64,000 nt of DNA, from the NCBI RefSeq assembly GCF_009193305.1, contig NZ_WBVS01000001.1, forward strand, positions 186,001 to 250,000, written 5' to 3'. Positions 25,834 to 35,324 of the stretch are shown here, piece after piece. The notes below the pieces were generated by a model that saw nothing but the letters and a program-made list of their open reading frames with translations, was not told the DNA's origin and did no database searches. A program made the position numbers and the translations under genes. Numbering within the stretch: position 1 is the stretch's first letter; each line of letters begins with the position of its first letter. The stretch comes from Bifidobacterium cebidarum (GTDB lineage: Bacteria > Actinomycetota > Actinomycetes > Actinomycetales > Bifidobacteriaceae).

Positions 25834-26706
25834 CTACTTTGCGCCGTACTGGCGCCAGATGTTGCCCGCGATGACGGCTGCACGGCTCTTGGCCACGTCG
25901 TGCACGCGCACGGCCCACGCGCCATGTTCGGCGCTCAACGCGGACAACGCGGCGGTCACATCATCACGCTGAGCCATTGTAGGTTCTGCGATGCCATTGT
26001 CAGCCAACATTGCGGAAATGAAACGCTTGCGGGACTGCCCGATAAGCACCGGGTATCCGGTCGAGCGGAATGTGTCGAGCCCGACCAGCAGTGGCAGATT
26101 GTGCTCGATGCCCGGCTTGGAGAAGCCCAGACCTGGGTCGATGATGATGCATTCAGGCTTGACTCCTGCCGTCAGTACATCATCCACCTGACGCATCAGT
26201 TCATCGTGCACGTCGGTCAGCACGCCATTCTCGTAGATGGACGTATCCTGATCAGGGTTGGCCCCCTTGGAGCCGGCCAGCCAGCCGCGCCAATGCTGCA
26301 CGATGTACAGGCAATCGTGGTCAGCCACCACGTGCGGCAGCTCGCGGTCCAAGGTTCCGCCGGAAACATCGTTGATGATCTGCGCACCGCCTTCAAGAGC
26401 TGCAGAGGCTACCGAGGCGCGTGTGGTGTCGATGGAGAGCACCGCTCCGGCCGGGATCAGCGCATGGACGGCACCAGTGATACGAGACAGCTCATCCTGC
26501 TCGGACACACGCTTAGCACCAGGGCGCGTAGATTCGGCACCAATATCGATGATGTCTGCACCGGACGCCATCATGTCGCGGCCGTGTTGCGCCGCCTTGT
26601 CCGGGTCAAGCCAGAGGCCGCCGTCCGAGAAGGAGTCCTCGGTGATGTTGAGCACGCCCATCACCAACGTCTGTGATGCGTCATGCAATGCTTGCAAATC
26701 GGTCAT
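25834..26706 (-). CDS. folP: Dihydropteroate synthase
   Basis: This 290-residue TIM-barrel enzyme joins the pterin pyrophosphate to p-aminobenzoate. Family motifs are present in order: VMGVLNITEDSFSDGG, DIIDIGAESTRPGA, LSIDTTRASVASAAL, IINDVSGG, IIIDPGLGFSK, LIGQSRKRFI and the terminal RVHDVA. AAGGGGAAAATAACA precedes the ATG. It lies 27 bp upstream of folBK and downstream of folE in a leftward folate operon. Confidence 0.95.
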   Translation of the reverse strand: MTDLQALHDASQTLVMGVLNITEDSFSDGGLWLDPDKAAQHGRDMMASGADIIDIGAESTRPGAKRVSEQDELSRITGAVHALIPAGAVLSIDTTRASVASAALEGGAQIINDVSGGTLDRELPHVVADHDCLYIVQHWRGWLAGSKGANPDQDTSIYENGVLTDVHDELMRQVDDVLTAGVKPECIIIDPGLGFSKPGIEHNLPLLVGLDTFRSTGYPVLIGQSRKRFISAMLADNGIAEPTMAQRDDVTAALSALSAEHGAWAVRVHDVAKSRAAVIAGNIWRQYGAK

Positions 26707-26734
26707 TGTTATTTTCCCCTTCTATTGGTATTCA

Positions 26735-26786
26735 GTCTCTCCCCCACCCGGCTTCGCCGGGAGTCCCCTCGTCAGAGGGGGCAGAG
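26735..26786. repeat. REP-like GC-rich nested hairpin between folE and folP
   Basis: An outer stem (CTCTCCCCC with GGGGGCAGAG) encloses CCCGGCTTCGCCGGG and CCCCTC-GTCAGA-GGGG. It has the composition of a dispersed bifidobacterial intergenic repeat. Only one copy is obvious in this window. Confidence 0.6.
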
Positions 26787-26789
26787 TGA

Positions 26790-27371
26790 TTACTTATCCA
26801 GAATAAGACTCATGGCTTCGGCTCGGGTGGCCGGATTGCGCAAGAGACCGCGCACCGCGGAGGTCACCGTCCGGGCGGAGGACTTTTTGATGCCGCGCAT
26901 CGACATGCACAGATGCTCGCATTCGGTCACCACGATCACGCCGCGCGCACCGGCATAGTCCACCAGCGCATCGGCGATCTGCTGGGTAAGTCTCTCCTGC
27001 ACCTGCGGGCGGCGAGCATAGACTTCCACCAAGCGTGCCAGCTTGCTCAAACCCATCACACCATCCTTGGCCGGAATATATCCCACATGGGCCACGCCAT
27101 GGAACGGCAGCAGATGGTGTTCGCATACGGAATACAATTCAATATCCTTGACCAGCACCAGCTCGTCGGTGTCCACGTCAAAGTGCTTTTCCAGCACATC
27201 CGCCGGCGAGGCATGGAGGCCGGCGAACAATTCGCGGCCAGCTCGTGCGATACGGTCCGGCGTTTCCACCAGGCCCTCACGATCCGGGTCCTCACCAATT
27301 GACTTCAGGAACAGGCGAACGGCCTCGCGCACGCCTTCCTCATCGTAGGTGCCTACGTTCTCCTCAGTCAT
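26790..27371 (-). CDS. folE: GTP cyclohydrolase I
   Basis: This 193-residue decamer-forming enzyme converts GTP to dihydroneopterin triphosphate, the first step of folate synthesis. Zinc-binding Cys/His residues are in [12 protein letters not shown] and in [35 protein letters not shown] is diagnostic. GAGGAGAGCAG precedes the ATG. It is followed by a repeat and folP, and lies downstream of ftsH in a common actinobacterial arrangement. Confidence 0.96.
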   Translation of the reverse strand: MTEENVGTYDEEGVREAVRLFLKSIGEDPDREGLVETPDRIARAGRELFAGLHASPADVLEKHFDVDTDELVLVKDIELYSVCEHHLLPFHGVAHVGYIPAKDGVMGLSKLARLVEVYARRPQVQERLTQQIADALVDYAGARGVIVVTECEHLCMSMRGIKKSSARTVTSAVRGLLRNPATRAEAMSLILDK

Positions 27372-27410
27372 CTGCTCTCCTCATATATTCCAAGTACCAG
27401 TCAATTGAGC

Positions 27411-27453
27411 AAGCCCGTGGTCTGGCTATGCAACAGCACAGTCAGACCACGGG
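27411..27453. terminator. Long hairpin between ftsH and folE
   Basis: AAGCCCGTGGTCTG and its complement form a 14 bp stem. The T-rich side is rightward, so for the leftward genes it may act as a partial terminator or a processing site. Confidence 0.55.
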
Positions 27454-27471
27454 CTTCTTTCGCAACGGCGA

Positions 27472-29565
27472 TCACTCTCCAGGCTTGATGCCTGCCGAGC
27501 GCTTCAGGCTCTCGGGAATCTCCACCGGAGGCTTATCGGAATCGGGGCGACGCTCGTTGGAGAGCCACACTTCACGTTCCGGCGCCTTCTTAATCGGGGC
27601 GAAGATCTGAGCGAGTTCCTTTTCGTCCAATGTTTCCTTGACGAGCAGCTGACGAACCAGTTCGTCAAGAATCTCACGGTTGTCGTTGATGATGTTCCAC
27701 GCCTCGGTGTGAGCGGTTTCCACCAGTTTCAGCACTTCCTCATCAATCACTTCAGCGGTGCGATCGGAATACTTGCGCGGAGCCAAACCGTCCATCACCG
27801 TGGTCTGGTCATCATCATCAGCCCACTTGATGGCACCGAGCTTATCGGAGAAACCGTATTCAACCACCATGGTGCGGGCGATCTTCGTAGCTTTCTCGAT
27901 ATCGTTCGAAGCACCGGTGGTCGGATCGTGGAACACAATCTCCTCGGCGGTACGGCCACCCATCGCGTATGCCATCTGATCGAGCAGCTGGTTGCGAGAC
28001 TGCGAGTAGCGATCGGCGGTCGGCATCACAGCGGTGTAGCCCAGCGCACGGCCACGCGGCAGAATGGTCACCTTGGTCACCGGGTCGGTGTTGTTGAGAG
28101 CCGCCGCCACCAAAGCATGGCCACCCTCGTGGTATGCGGTGTTGCGCAGCTCCTCAAGCGCCATGCCCTTGGACTTGCGGCGAGGACCGGCCTGCACACG
28201 GTCGATGGCCTCGTCGATGGCGCGGTTGTCGATGAGCTGGGCGCCGGCACGGGCGCATAGCAACGCAGCTTCGTTCAGCACGTTGGCCAAATCGGCACCG
28301 GTGAAGCCCGGCGTACGCACGGCCACCATGTGCAAATCGACATCCGGCACAAACGGCTTGCCCTTGGCGTGCACCTTAAGGATTGCCTCACGACCTTCCA
28401 AATCAGGTGCGGCCACACCCACCTGACGATCGAAACGACCCGGGCGAAGCAGTGCGGAATCGAGCACATCGGGGCGGTTGGTCGCGGCGATGATGATCAG
28501 GTTGGTGTCGTTGTCGAAACCATCCATCTCCACGAGCAGCTGGTTCAGCGTCTGCTCGCGTTCGTCATGGCCGCCACCCATGCCGGATCCACGCTTGCGC
28601 CCCACGGCATCGATCTCATCAATGAAGATGATGGCCGGAGCGTTCTTCTTGGCCTCATCGAACAGGTCACGCACACGGGAGGCACCAAGACCCACGAACA
28701 TCTCGACAAAGTCCGAACCGGCCATTGCATAGAACGGCACGCCGGCCTCGCCTGCAATGGCTCGAGCCAGCAGGGTCTTACCAGTTCCAGGAGGGCCATA
28801 GAGCAGCACGCCGCGAGGGATACGGGCACCCAACGCCTTGTACTTGGCCGGGTCCTTGAGGAAGTCCTTGATCTCCTCGACTTCGGCAAGTGCCTCGTCT
28901 TCGCCGGCCACATCAGAGAACTTGGTGGTAGGCGTCTGCCCCTCGAGCAGCTTGCCGTTGTTCTTCTTGCCGCCCATGCCGAGCATGCCACCGGCGCCGC
29001 CCATGCGGCTCATCAGCCACCAGAACAGCGCGAAGAAGATGATGAACGGCAGAATCGAAGTGACCAGATAGCTCAGCATGCTGGTCTGTTCGATGTTGGA
29101 GGTCCAGCCCTTCTCCAGATCACCGTCTTCCACGGCCTTGGCCACCTGCGCTCCCTGGGCGAAGGTGTAGTAGAACTGCACGTCCTTGCCGTAATTGGTG
29201 GTCTTGCCGGTGTCCGGATTCTTCTTGGAGAAGTCATCCTTGAGTTCGAGGCGCACCACCTGCTTGTTATCGGTGATCTCGGCGTAGGTGGCCTTGCCCT
29301 GCTTCAGCAGCGCGAAACCGTCCTTGGTGTCAATGGTTTTGGTGGCGCCGGTGGAGAACATCTGGAACATCAGCACGGCCATGACCACAAGCACCGCGCC
29401 CCACAGCCACGGAGACTGCCAGACCGGACGGTTCTCGTTGCCGCCGTTCTTCTTGTTGCCATCGTCACCGCGCTTGAACGGGTTGGTGAACGGGTTGCCG
29501 TTATTACGGTTGTTAGGGTTCGGATTGTTTCCGTTGCCCTGCCCAGGTCCCTGGGGGAAGCTCAT
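27472..29565 (-). CDS. ftsH: ATP-dependent zinc metalloprotease FtsH
   Basis: This 697-residue membrane AAA+ protease degrades membrane and regulatory proteins. An Asn/Gly/Pro-rich cytosolic N-terminus (about 45 residues) precedes two transmembrane segments ([20 protein letters not shown] and [20 protein letters not shown]). The AAA domain has [19 protein letters not shown] and GRFDRQV. The zinc protease site is [11 protein letters not shown], with a later Asp ligand region. The start overlaps the hpt stop by four bases (ATGA), indicating translational coupling. Confidence 0.96.
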   Translation of the reverse strand: MSFPQGPGQGNGNNPNPNNRNNGNPFTNPFKRGDDGNKKNGGNENRPVWQSPWLWGAVLVVMAVLMFQMFSTGATKTIDTKDGFALLKQGKATYAEITDNKQVVRLELKDDFSKKNPDTGKTTNYGKDVQFYYTFAQGAQVAKAVEDGDLEKGWTSNIEQTSMLSYLVTSILPFIIFFALFWWLMSRMGGAGGMLGMGGKKNNGKLLEGQTPTTKFSDVAGEDEALAEVEEIKDFLKDPAKYKALGARIPRGVLLYGPPGTGKTLLARAIAGEAGVPFYAMAGSDFVEMFVGLGASRVRDLFDEAKKNAPAIIFIDEIDAVGRKRGSGMGGGHDEREQTLNQLLVEMDGFDNDTNLIIIAATNRPDVLDSALLRPGRFDRQVGVAAPDLEGREAILKVHAKGKPFVPDVDLHMVAVRTPGFTGADLANVLNEAALLCARAGAQLIDNRAIDEAIDRVQAGPRRKSKGMALEELRNTAYHEGGHALVAAALNNTDPVTKVTILPRGRALGYTAVMPTADRYSQSRNQLLDQMAYAMGGRTAEEIVFHDPTTGASNDIEKATKIARTMVVEYGFSDKLGAIKWADDDDQTTVMDGLAPRKYSDRTAEVIDEEVLKLVETAHTEAWNIINDNREILDELVRQLLVKETLDEKELAQIFAPIKKAPEREVWLSNERRPDSDKPPVEIPESLKRSAGIKPGE

Positions 29566-30125
29566 GCTTGTTCTCCTTGGTAAACGGACGGCTTCAGCAC
29601 CGCGATCGATTCGAGGTTGCGGTAGCGTTCGTCATAGTCCAGGCCGAAGCCCACAACGAATTCGTCCGGGATTTCATACCCCGGGTACTTCACGTCCACG
29701 TCGACCTCCCGGCGCGAAGGCTTGTTCAGCAATGCGAACACTTCCACCGAGGCCGCGCCGCGACGCTTCAGTTCTTCAACGAGCCATGCGAGCGTACGTC
29801 CTGAATCGATAATATCTTCCACAATCAAAATGTGCCGGCCGCGAACATCGGCAGACAGATCCTGACGAACCGTCACGGTGCCGCTTGACTCGGTACCGGA
29901 ACCGTAGCTGGACAGACTCATGAAATCGATCTGCACTGGAATGCTCAAGGCTTCGGTGAATGCCACCAATGTGTTCACGGCACCCTTCAACACCGCGACA
30001 ACCAGCGGATCCTTGTCTCGATAATCCTCGCTTACCAGCGCGGCCATCTCATGGATTTTGGCATCAATCTGTTCTCTGCTGACCAGCTCGTGGTCAATAT
30101 CTTCCTTAACGTCAGCGATTCGCAT
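29562..30125 (-). CDS. hpt: Hypoxanthine phosphoribosyltransferase
   Basis: This 187-residue purine salvage enzyme makes IMP/GMP from hypoxanthine/guanine and PRPP. The PRPP-binding motif is ILIVEDIIDSGRT. LVVAVLKGAVNTLVAF and DFVVGFGLDYDERYRNL (here DEFVVGFGLDYDERYRN) are family features. The start lies inside the end of tilS (14 bp overlap), and the end overlaps ftsH. Length is typical. Confidence 0.95.
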   Translation of the reverse strand: MRIADVKEDIDHELVSREQIDAKIHEMAALVSEDYRDKDPLVVAVLKGAVNTLVAFTEALSIPVQIDFMSLSSYGSGTESSGTVTVRQDLSADVRGRHILIVEDIIDSGRTLAWLVEELKRRGAASVEVFALLNKPSRREVDVDVKYPGYEIPDEFVVGFGLDYDERYRNLESIAVLKPSVYQGEQA

Positions 30126-31218
30126 GCGCTCTATCTTGGCACACGCGAATGACGTGTTTCTTGCGGTTCGCTGAATATCCTCTGGGAAGATTCACAGCTG
30201 ACTGCCCATGCCAATTCACCACCAATTGATCGATGGCTTCGATCTGGATCGCGCTGACTTCGATTGCGGCCTGACTCAGGGCATGCGCCACTACGCGAAG
30301 CCGCATTGCGCGTGGCTCGTTCCCCAACGCTTTCGCATCAATGGTTACGGCCGCGCCGCCCTCCGATCCGGCATCAGCGATGATGGTCACGCTACGGGCG
30401 GCGATACGGTCGGCCTGGCGATCGAGATACTCCTTATCCGATTGGATCAGGCGTGCATTACCGGCCAGATGGCGAATGACATCACCGCCGGCGAACCGTT
30501 CGATGGCCGGCAGCAGATCATGGCGGATTCGGGAACGAAGCGGATAGGTTCTCGGCAACGGGCCATCCGCGTCATCGCCGTTCGTGGGGTCATCCCAATA
30601 GTCCAGGTGCAGATCCTCCCTGCAGATGCCGGTAGTCTCGTCGCGTGTAAGATCCAGCAACGGGCGCACGAACAGTACCTGCTCACGTATGGTGACCGCA
30701 GGCATGCCGGCTACCATATCCAGCCCATAGCCGCGCAAAAGCCCGAGTAGCACGGTCTCCGCCTGATCATCCATCGTATGGGCGAGCAACACGCAAGCGG
30801 CGTGCGCGTCACGCGAGGCGGCGCATAATTCCCGGTACCGCGCCTCCCTGGCCGCAGCCTCCACACCCTTGCCTGCATCACGTACATTCGCATGGCGAAT
30901 AAGCACCGGATCAAGACCAAGATTGCGGCAGTTCCCCGCAGCGTTCGCGGCCACGTCATCGGAACCGTCCTGCAGCTGATGATCGACGATGACGGCACCG
31001 CAATGCAGCCCTAACGACGCACATACGATCCGGGCCACTGCAGCCAGAGCCATGGAGTCCCGCCCGCCCGAACAGGCGACCAACACCAAGGGAGCATCCC
31101 CCAACGGCTCATGTTCACCATGCCTCGCAAATCGCGGTGACTGCCGCTCCAAACCAATATCGGCCAGGGCGGCGCGCACTGCGCCAACGGCTTTACGCAG
31201 CCGAGATGAATACGCCAT
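30112..31218 (-). CDS. tilS: tRNA(Ile)-lysidine synthetase
   Basis: This 368-residue N-type ATP pyrophosphatase converts the wobble C of tRNA-Ile(CAU) to lysidine. The PP-loop is VACSGGRDSMAL, and HTMDDQAETVLLGLLRGYGLDMVAGM and RPLLDLTRDET are diagnostic. The ATG at 31218 follows AAGGACTGAT. The longer frame starts ten codons earlier without signal. The tilS-hpt-ftsH order is conserved across Gram-positive bacteria. Confidence 0.94.
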   Translation of the reverse strand: MAYSSRLRKAVGAVRAALADIGLERQSPRFARHGEHEPLGDAPLVLVACSGGRDSMALAAVARIVCASLGLHCGAVIVDHQLQDGSDDVAANAAGNCRNLGLDPVLIRHANVRDAGKGVEAAAREARYRELCAASRDAHAACVLLAHTMDDQAETVLLGLLRGYGLDMVAGMPAVTIREQVLFVRPLLDLTRDETTGICREDLHLDYWDDPTNGDDADGPLPRTYPLRSRIRHDLLPAIERFAGGDVIRHLAGNARLIQSDKEYLDRQADRIAARSVTIIADAGSEGGAAVTIDAKALGNEPRAMRLRVVAHALSQAAIEVSAIQIEAIDQLVVNWHGQSAVNLPRGYSANRKKHVIRVCQDRAHANR

Positions 31219-31311
31219 ATCAGTCCTTATCGGTCCCCTGCCGATCACAAATCGACAAGTTTCGTAATGAAACTATTGATGGCATTTCGGGCGGCCTCAT
31301 AATCCTCGGGA

Positions 31312-32724
31312 TTATTCACCACTACCGCAAAGGCCAGAACTCCTCCCCCCCAGCCGGGAGACATTGCCGGTCATGGACGTCACATGCGTCAGACTGCCTG
31401 TTTTGACGCGAATAAGGCCAGCTGCCTTATCGTCGGTGTAACGGTCCGCCGCGGTGCCGACCAGGCCGGTGATCGACAATCCTTCCGCAGCCGGGGCACC
31501 AACACCGGTCTTCAGATTGCGCTGCTGCACGGATACCAACGTGCGCACGGTCAGCTGCGAACCATCGGACAACCCGGAACAATCCGCCATCATCAGTCCT
31601 GCAGTATCGACGCCAAGCTCCTGCAGCGCCGCACGCACCGCTTGTGTGCCGCCTTCAGGGCTATTGGGCACATCTTGTTTGGCGAGCGCAGTCAGACGGC
31701 CGAACTCCTCGGCCAATGTATTGTCCGAATGACGCAGCGTATAGGCGAGAATCTCGGACAGCGTCGCGGAACTCACCGAGGCCACCGGGCTGGCGTCGCT
31801 CGGAGCGGCGGCCGCGGTCGGCTCCCCATTCACCGTGATGCCATTGTCCTGCATCAGCTGCGCGAACCGCTGTGCGACGTCAATGGCCGTATGCTGCGAC
31901 AGCTCAGGGTATCCGGCCGAATCATCAGGATCGCTTGGGGCGGGGAAGGCATCCGAATATTGACGCCCGCCGTCGATGGCCATCGAGGAGACCGGCGTGT
32001 AGTACATCGTGTAGTCGCCTGATACCGAACCGCCGTCTTCAAGCCCTTGCGGGATGCGATTCTCACCGAACAACGTGTCATCATAGTGAAGCTCGACGCT
32101 GCCGATGCCTCGCTGGGCGAGCGCGGCGGCAGTGGCCTGGGCCAGGGTCACCAGCCCGGCACGGCCATTGACATGATCGGAATCGGATACGTCTGCAGAC
32201 AGCAGCATGTCGCCATTGCCTTTAAGCGTCACCACAGTGCGCTCATCATCTGTCGAGATGAACGTTTGCGTATCAAGCGTGGAAGCCATGTTCAGCGTGG
32301 CGGATGCGGCCAAAGCGGTCAACGTTTTCATTGTGGATGCCGGTTCGCGTGGCGTATCAGCCTCATGTTCGGCAGCGGTGCGGCCTTGCGCATCCTGGAT
32401 GATCACGGAAACGTCTTGGCCCACGCCTTGTGTGGATAACAGCTCGTTTACAAGGCTTGTGGCTTGACCGGCATTGATTGATTTGCTGAGATCGACCTGC
32501 GCAACGATGGTTTCGCCGGCGTTCGCGGTAGCGGGTTTGGCGAAGCTGACGTCGGGGACCGGCTTCATGGTCAGCATGCCGGGAGCGACGTCCGCGATAT
32601 CAGCAATGCAGTATCCGGCGAATAATGCGACGGTAAGCAATGAGGAGATCGCAACGGTGACATGCCGGCTGGCTCTGCTGCGTCTGGACGTGCGCCCATT
32701 GCCCTGTGACTTCGCCACGACCAT
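31312..32724 (-). pseudogene. dacB: D-Ala-D-Ala carboxypeptidase (S13/PBP4 type), frameshifted near its 3' end
   Basis: The frame encodes 470 residues from the ATG at 32724 (GGAG nine bases upstream). It has a transmembrane/signal segment (VTVAISSLLTVALFAGYCIAD) and the three PBP motifs STMK (in EPASTMKTLTAL), SDN (in RHSDNTLAEEF) and KTG (in RVKTGSLTHV). After SRLGG it continues as RSSGLCGSGE and stops. Removing one base from the G7 run (C7 at 31345-31351 on the plus strand) restores GGVLAFAVVVNNPEDYEA and an end at 31245, directly before tilS. All active-site motifs remain, so partial activity, phase variation or sequencing error are all possible. Confidence 0.85.
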
Positions 32725-32747
32725 ACCCTGTTTCTCCCTATGTGCCG

Positions 32748-34412
32748 TCAATGCTGCAGTGAGGCGAACGAATCAAGTGTCGTAACAATCGATAGCATTC
32801 GCGCATCCATCAGCTTACCGCCCAGCCATGCCCCCAGCACCAACATGCCCACACCGTTCAGCAGCGAAATAGGGATCAGCAGCCAGAACATCGTATCAAT
32901 AGCACCGATGACGGCCAATATCAAAGCAACTACACCGGTGGGAAGCAATAGCACGAAGGTGCCGATCAGATAGACGAACGGGAAGAGCCCCTGCGCCATG
33001 GCCCGCCCTTGAGGCGACGAGAATGGTTTATCCATCGAAGACACCGGATACATCAGTATGGTCGAAGTGACCTCCGCCATGCCAATGCCGCATAATGCCA
33101 CGGCAATGCCCAACGACCAGAACAGCAGAGCAATCATCAGGCCCCGAGAACGAGTCCAGTCACCGGTAACAATCATCAACACGATGCTCAACACCGTCAG
33201 ATATGCCAACGCGATGCTCGCATACACTCGCACACGCCCGACACGGTCCTGTATGCCAGAGACGCCCGCAATCACCTGCATCGTGAATCCACGACCGTCA
33301 TACGCGATGCCGTTGCTTTCCGCAATGGAAAGCAGCCAGCCGGTGGTGATCAATGACGACCAGATAGCCAGACTTTCCCCATGTGCCTGTACCGCGAAAA
33401 TCACCACGAAGAACAGTGGCATGACGAACAACAGTGCTTGGCGAGGATCGCGCTTGAGATACGTGATCAGTCGCGCCGATATGGCTCCGGAGATGGAATC
33501 CGGCATGCGTGTAAAGGCGCCCAACCCCGCAATGCTGATCGTGCGCGATGCAGCACCGGTGGTTTCGCGTTCGTACTTCAAGCACCACAAACAGCCCGCG
33601 AAGCACACCGCCCAGGTGAGCGCCAACACCAGCATGTGACCCGCCAATGCCGGCAGATCCGCTCGTGCCGCATCGAACGGCAGCTGGAAAGCCGCTCCAA
33701 AAGGCGTCCAAGCCGTGACGTCCGCGAACAGGCGAAGTCCGGCACCGCGTTCGGCGGCCGTGGCTTCACGCAAGGCATCGGAGTTCACGATGATGTTCGG
33801 CAATTGGCACAACCCCACGAATCCCAGCACAGAGACTATATAGAACGTTGCTTTGCCGCGCTTTGAGGTAATCAAGGTGCTCAGCAGTGACAGCAACAGC
33901 TTGGATAGGCTGATAATGGTGAACACGGCGAGCACCGCCGATATCAGCGAGGTGATGATGACCGCGGGGCCCATACGACGGTAGGCCAGCGTCCACAGCA
34001 TCAGGGCAAGTACGCCGGTGATGGCCGGCAGACCGCACATGCCGGCAAGTAGAAGTCCCAGGTGCAGTTTGCGGTCCGGGATACCATACAGCGCGAATTT
34101 CCTGGGACTCATGCTGGAGCCGTCGCCGAACATCATGAATTGAACGAACACCGTGGCCACAGTGATCACGGCACCGAAAATAACGATGAACCCACGAATG
34201 AAGGCGAACGCCCCATAATCGGCAGGCAGCACGCCGCTGGCCGCCATATGGTCCGAATCGCCGATGAACCATGCGCCCATGGCTGTGCCCACCACCGTTG
34301 CCACGGCAATGATCAAGGCGAGCACATAGGCGACGGTCTGCCACACCGATTTGCGCAATGTGGCCCATGTCAGCGCCCAGCGCAATCGTACCAATGTCAG
34401 CGCGGTAGTCAT
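32748..34412 (-). CDS. ABC exporter permease subunit
   Basis: This 554-residue polytopic membrane protein has about twelve hydrophobic segments, paired with the ATPase encoded just upstream (4 bp overlap). The ATG at 34412 (MTTALTLVRLRWALTW) follows GGAAAGGCCCTCGC. The layout, with an N-terminal cytosolic helix RLRWALTWATLRKSVWQ and many helices without a binding-protein partner, fits ABC-2-like exporters. The substrate is unknown. dacB starts 24 bp downstream, so transport and cell-wall functions may be co-transcribed. Confidence 0.85.
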   Translation of the reverse strand: MTTALTLVRLRWALTWATLRKSVWQTVAYVLALIIAVATVVGTAMGAWFIGDSDHMAASGVLPADYGAFAFIRGFIVIFGAVITVATVFVQFMMFGDGSSMSPRKFALYGIPDRKLHLGLLLAGMCGLPAITGVLALMLWTLAYRRMGPAVIITSLISAVLAVFTIISLSKLLLSLLSTLITSKRGKATFYIVSVLGFVGLCQLPNIIVNSDALREATAAERGAGLRLFADVTAWTPFGAAFQLPFDAARADLPALAGHMLVLALTWAVCFAGCLWCLKYERETTGAASRTISIAGLGAFTRMPDSISGAISARLITYLKRDPRQALLFVMPLFFVVIFAVQAHGESLAIWSSLITTGWLLSIAESNGIAYDGRGFTMQVIAGVSGIQDRVGRVRVYASIALAYLTVLSIVLMIVTGDWTRSRGLMIALLFWSLGIAVALCGIGMAEVTSTILMYPVSSMDKPFSSPQGRAMAQGLFPFVYLIGTFVLLLPTGVVALILAVIGAIDTMFWLLIPISLLNGVGMLVLGAWLGGKLMDARMLSIVTTLDSFASLQH

Positions 34413-35221
34413 GCGAGGGCCTTTCCGCCATCCAGCCAAGACAAATGCGCGGCCTCATGACGGCCTCCGACCAGCTGCAGGAACCGGTCTTCCAAGTCTT
34501 CGCCTTGAGCCACTTGATCGATGGTGCCGGCGGCGCAAACCTGCCCATTGTTGACTACGGCCACATGCGTGCACATCTTTTCCACCAAAGCCATGACATG
34601 CGAGGAGATGATCACTGTGCCGCCAGTGCGCGCATACTCGATGAGAATGTCTTTGAGATTGGCGCTGGATACCGGATCCACCGATTCGAACGGCTCATCG
34701 AGCACCAGAATGCGCGGGCTATGAATCATGGCCGAAGCCAAGCAGATTTTCTTGGTCATACCGGCCGAATAATCGGTGACCATGGTGCCGGCGGCGGCAT
34801 TGAGGTCGAAGGCGGCAAGCAGATCACGAGCGCGAGCCGTGGCTTCGGTGCGCTTCATGCCACGTAGCATGCCTGCGTAGACCAGGAGCTGCAGCCCGGT
34901 CAGACGGTCGAAGATCTGATCGGGCTGCGGCATCACGCCGATGATCCGTTTGGCGGCATTCACGTTCCGCCAAACATCGGCGCCAAGAATCATGGCGAGA
35001 CCCGCATCCGGAGTCAGCAATCCGGTGACCATGTTGAGCGTGGTGGTCTTGCCTGCGCCATTCGGCCCTACGAGGCCATAGAACGAACCCACTGGAATAT
35101 CAAGCGATAGCCCATTGACCGCGATGTTGTTGCCGAAGCGTTTGAACAAACCCCGGATGGACACCGCTGCATGTGGATTCGGCGGAAATGCAACATTCCC
35201 CTGCATGTTGTCTATGCTCAT
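34409..35221 (-). CDS. ABC exporter ATP-binding subunit
   Basis: This 270-residue single ABC domain has Walker A GPNGAGKTT, Q-loop GVMPQPDQIF, a degenerate signature DYSAGMTKKICLASAMI, Walker B ILVLDEPFESVD and H-loop VIISSHV. It resembles CcmA/drug-type exporter ATPases (domain order and the DEPFESVDP segment). The signature reads YSAGM instead of LSGGQ, a common variation in this group. It couples to the overlapping permease gene. Confidence 0.9.
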   Translation of the reverse strand: MSIDNMQGNVAFPPNPHAAVSIRGLFKRFGNNIAVNGLSLDIPVGSFYGLVGPNGAGKTTTLNMVTGLLTPDAGLAMILGADVWRNVNAAKRIIGVMPQPDQIFDRLTGLQLLVYAGMLRGMKRTEATARARDLLAAFDLNAAAGTMVTDYSAGMTKKICLASAMIHSPRILVLDEPFESVDPVSSANLKDILIEYARTGGTVIISSHVMALVEKMCTHVAVVNNGQVCAAGTIDQVAQGEDLEDRFLQLVGGRHEAAHLSWLDGGKALA

Positions 35222-35277
35222 AAACTCACTCTAGCCTATAAGCACTCGAATGCCACGCTTTGTCGAAGAAGACACAG

Positions 35278-35322
35278 CGGTCGGTTTCCGGCCCGAATTC
35301 GTGCCGGTCCGGAAACCGGACA
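35278..35322. terminator. Hairpin between the ABC exporter and the glycosyltransferase
   Basis: GGTTTCCGG pairs with CCGGAAACC around a loop. It lies right after the leftward glycosyltransferase stop codon, and the T-tract is weak. Confidence 0.5.
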
Positions 35323-35324
35323 GC

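Noticed and set aside
28330..29583. Plus-strand open frame opposite ftsH
   Set aside because: His/Gln-rich antisense translation of a conserved AAA protease; no start signal.
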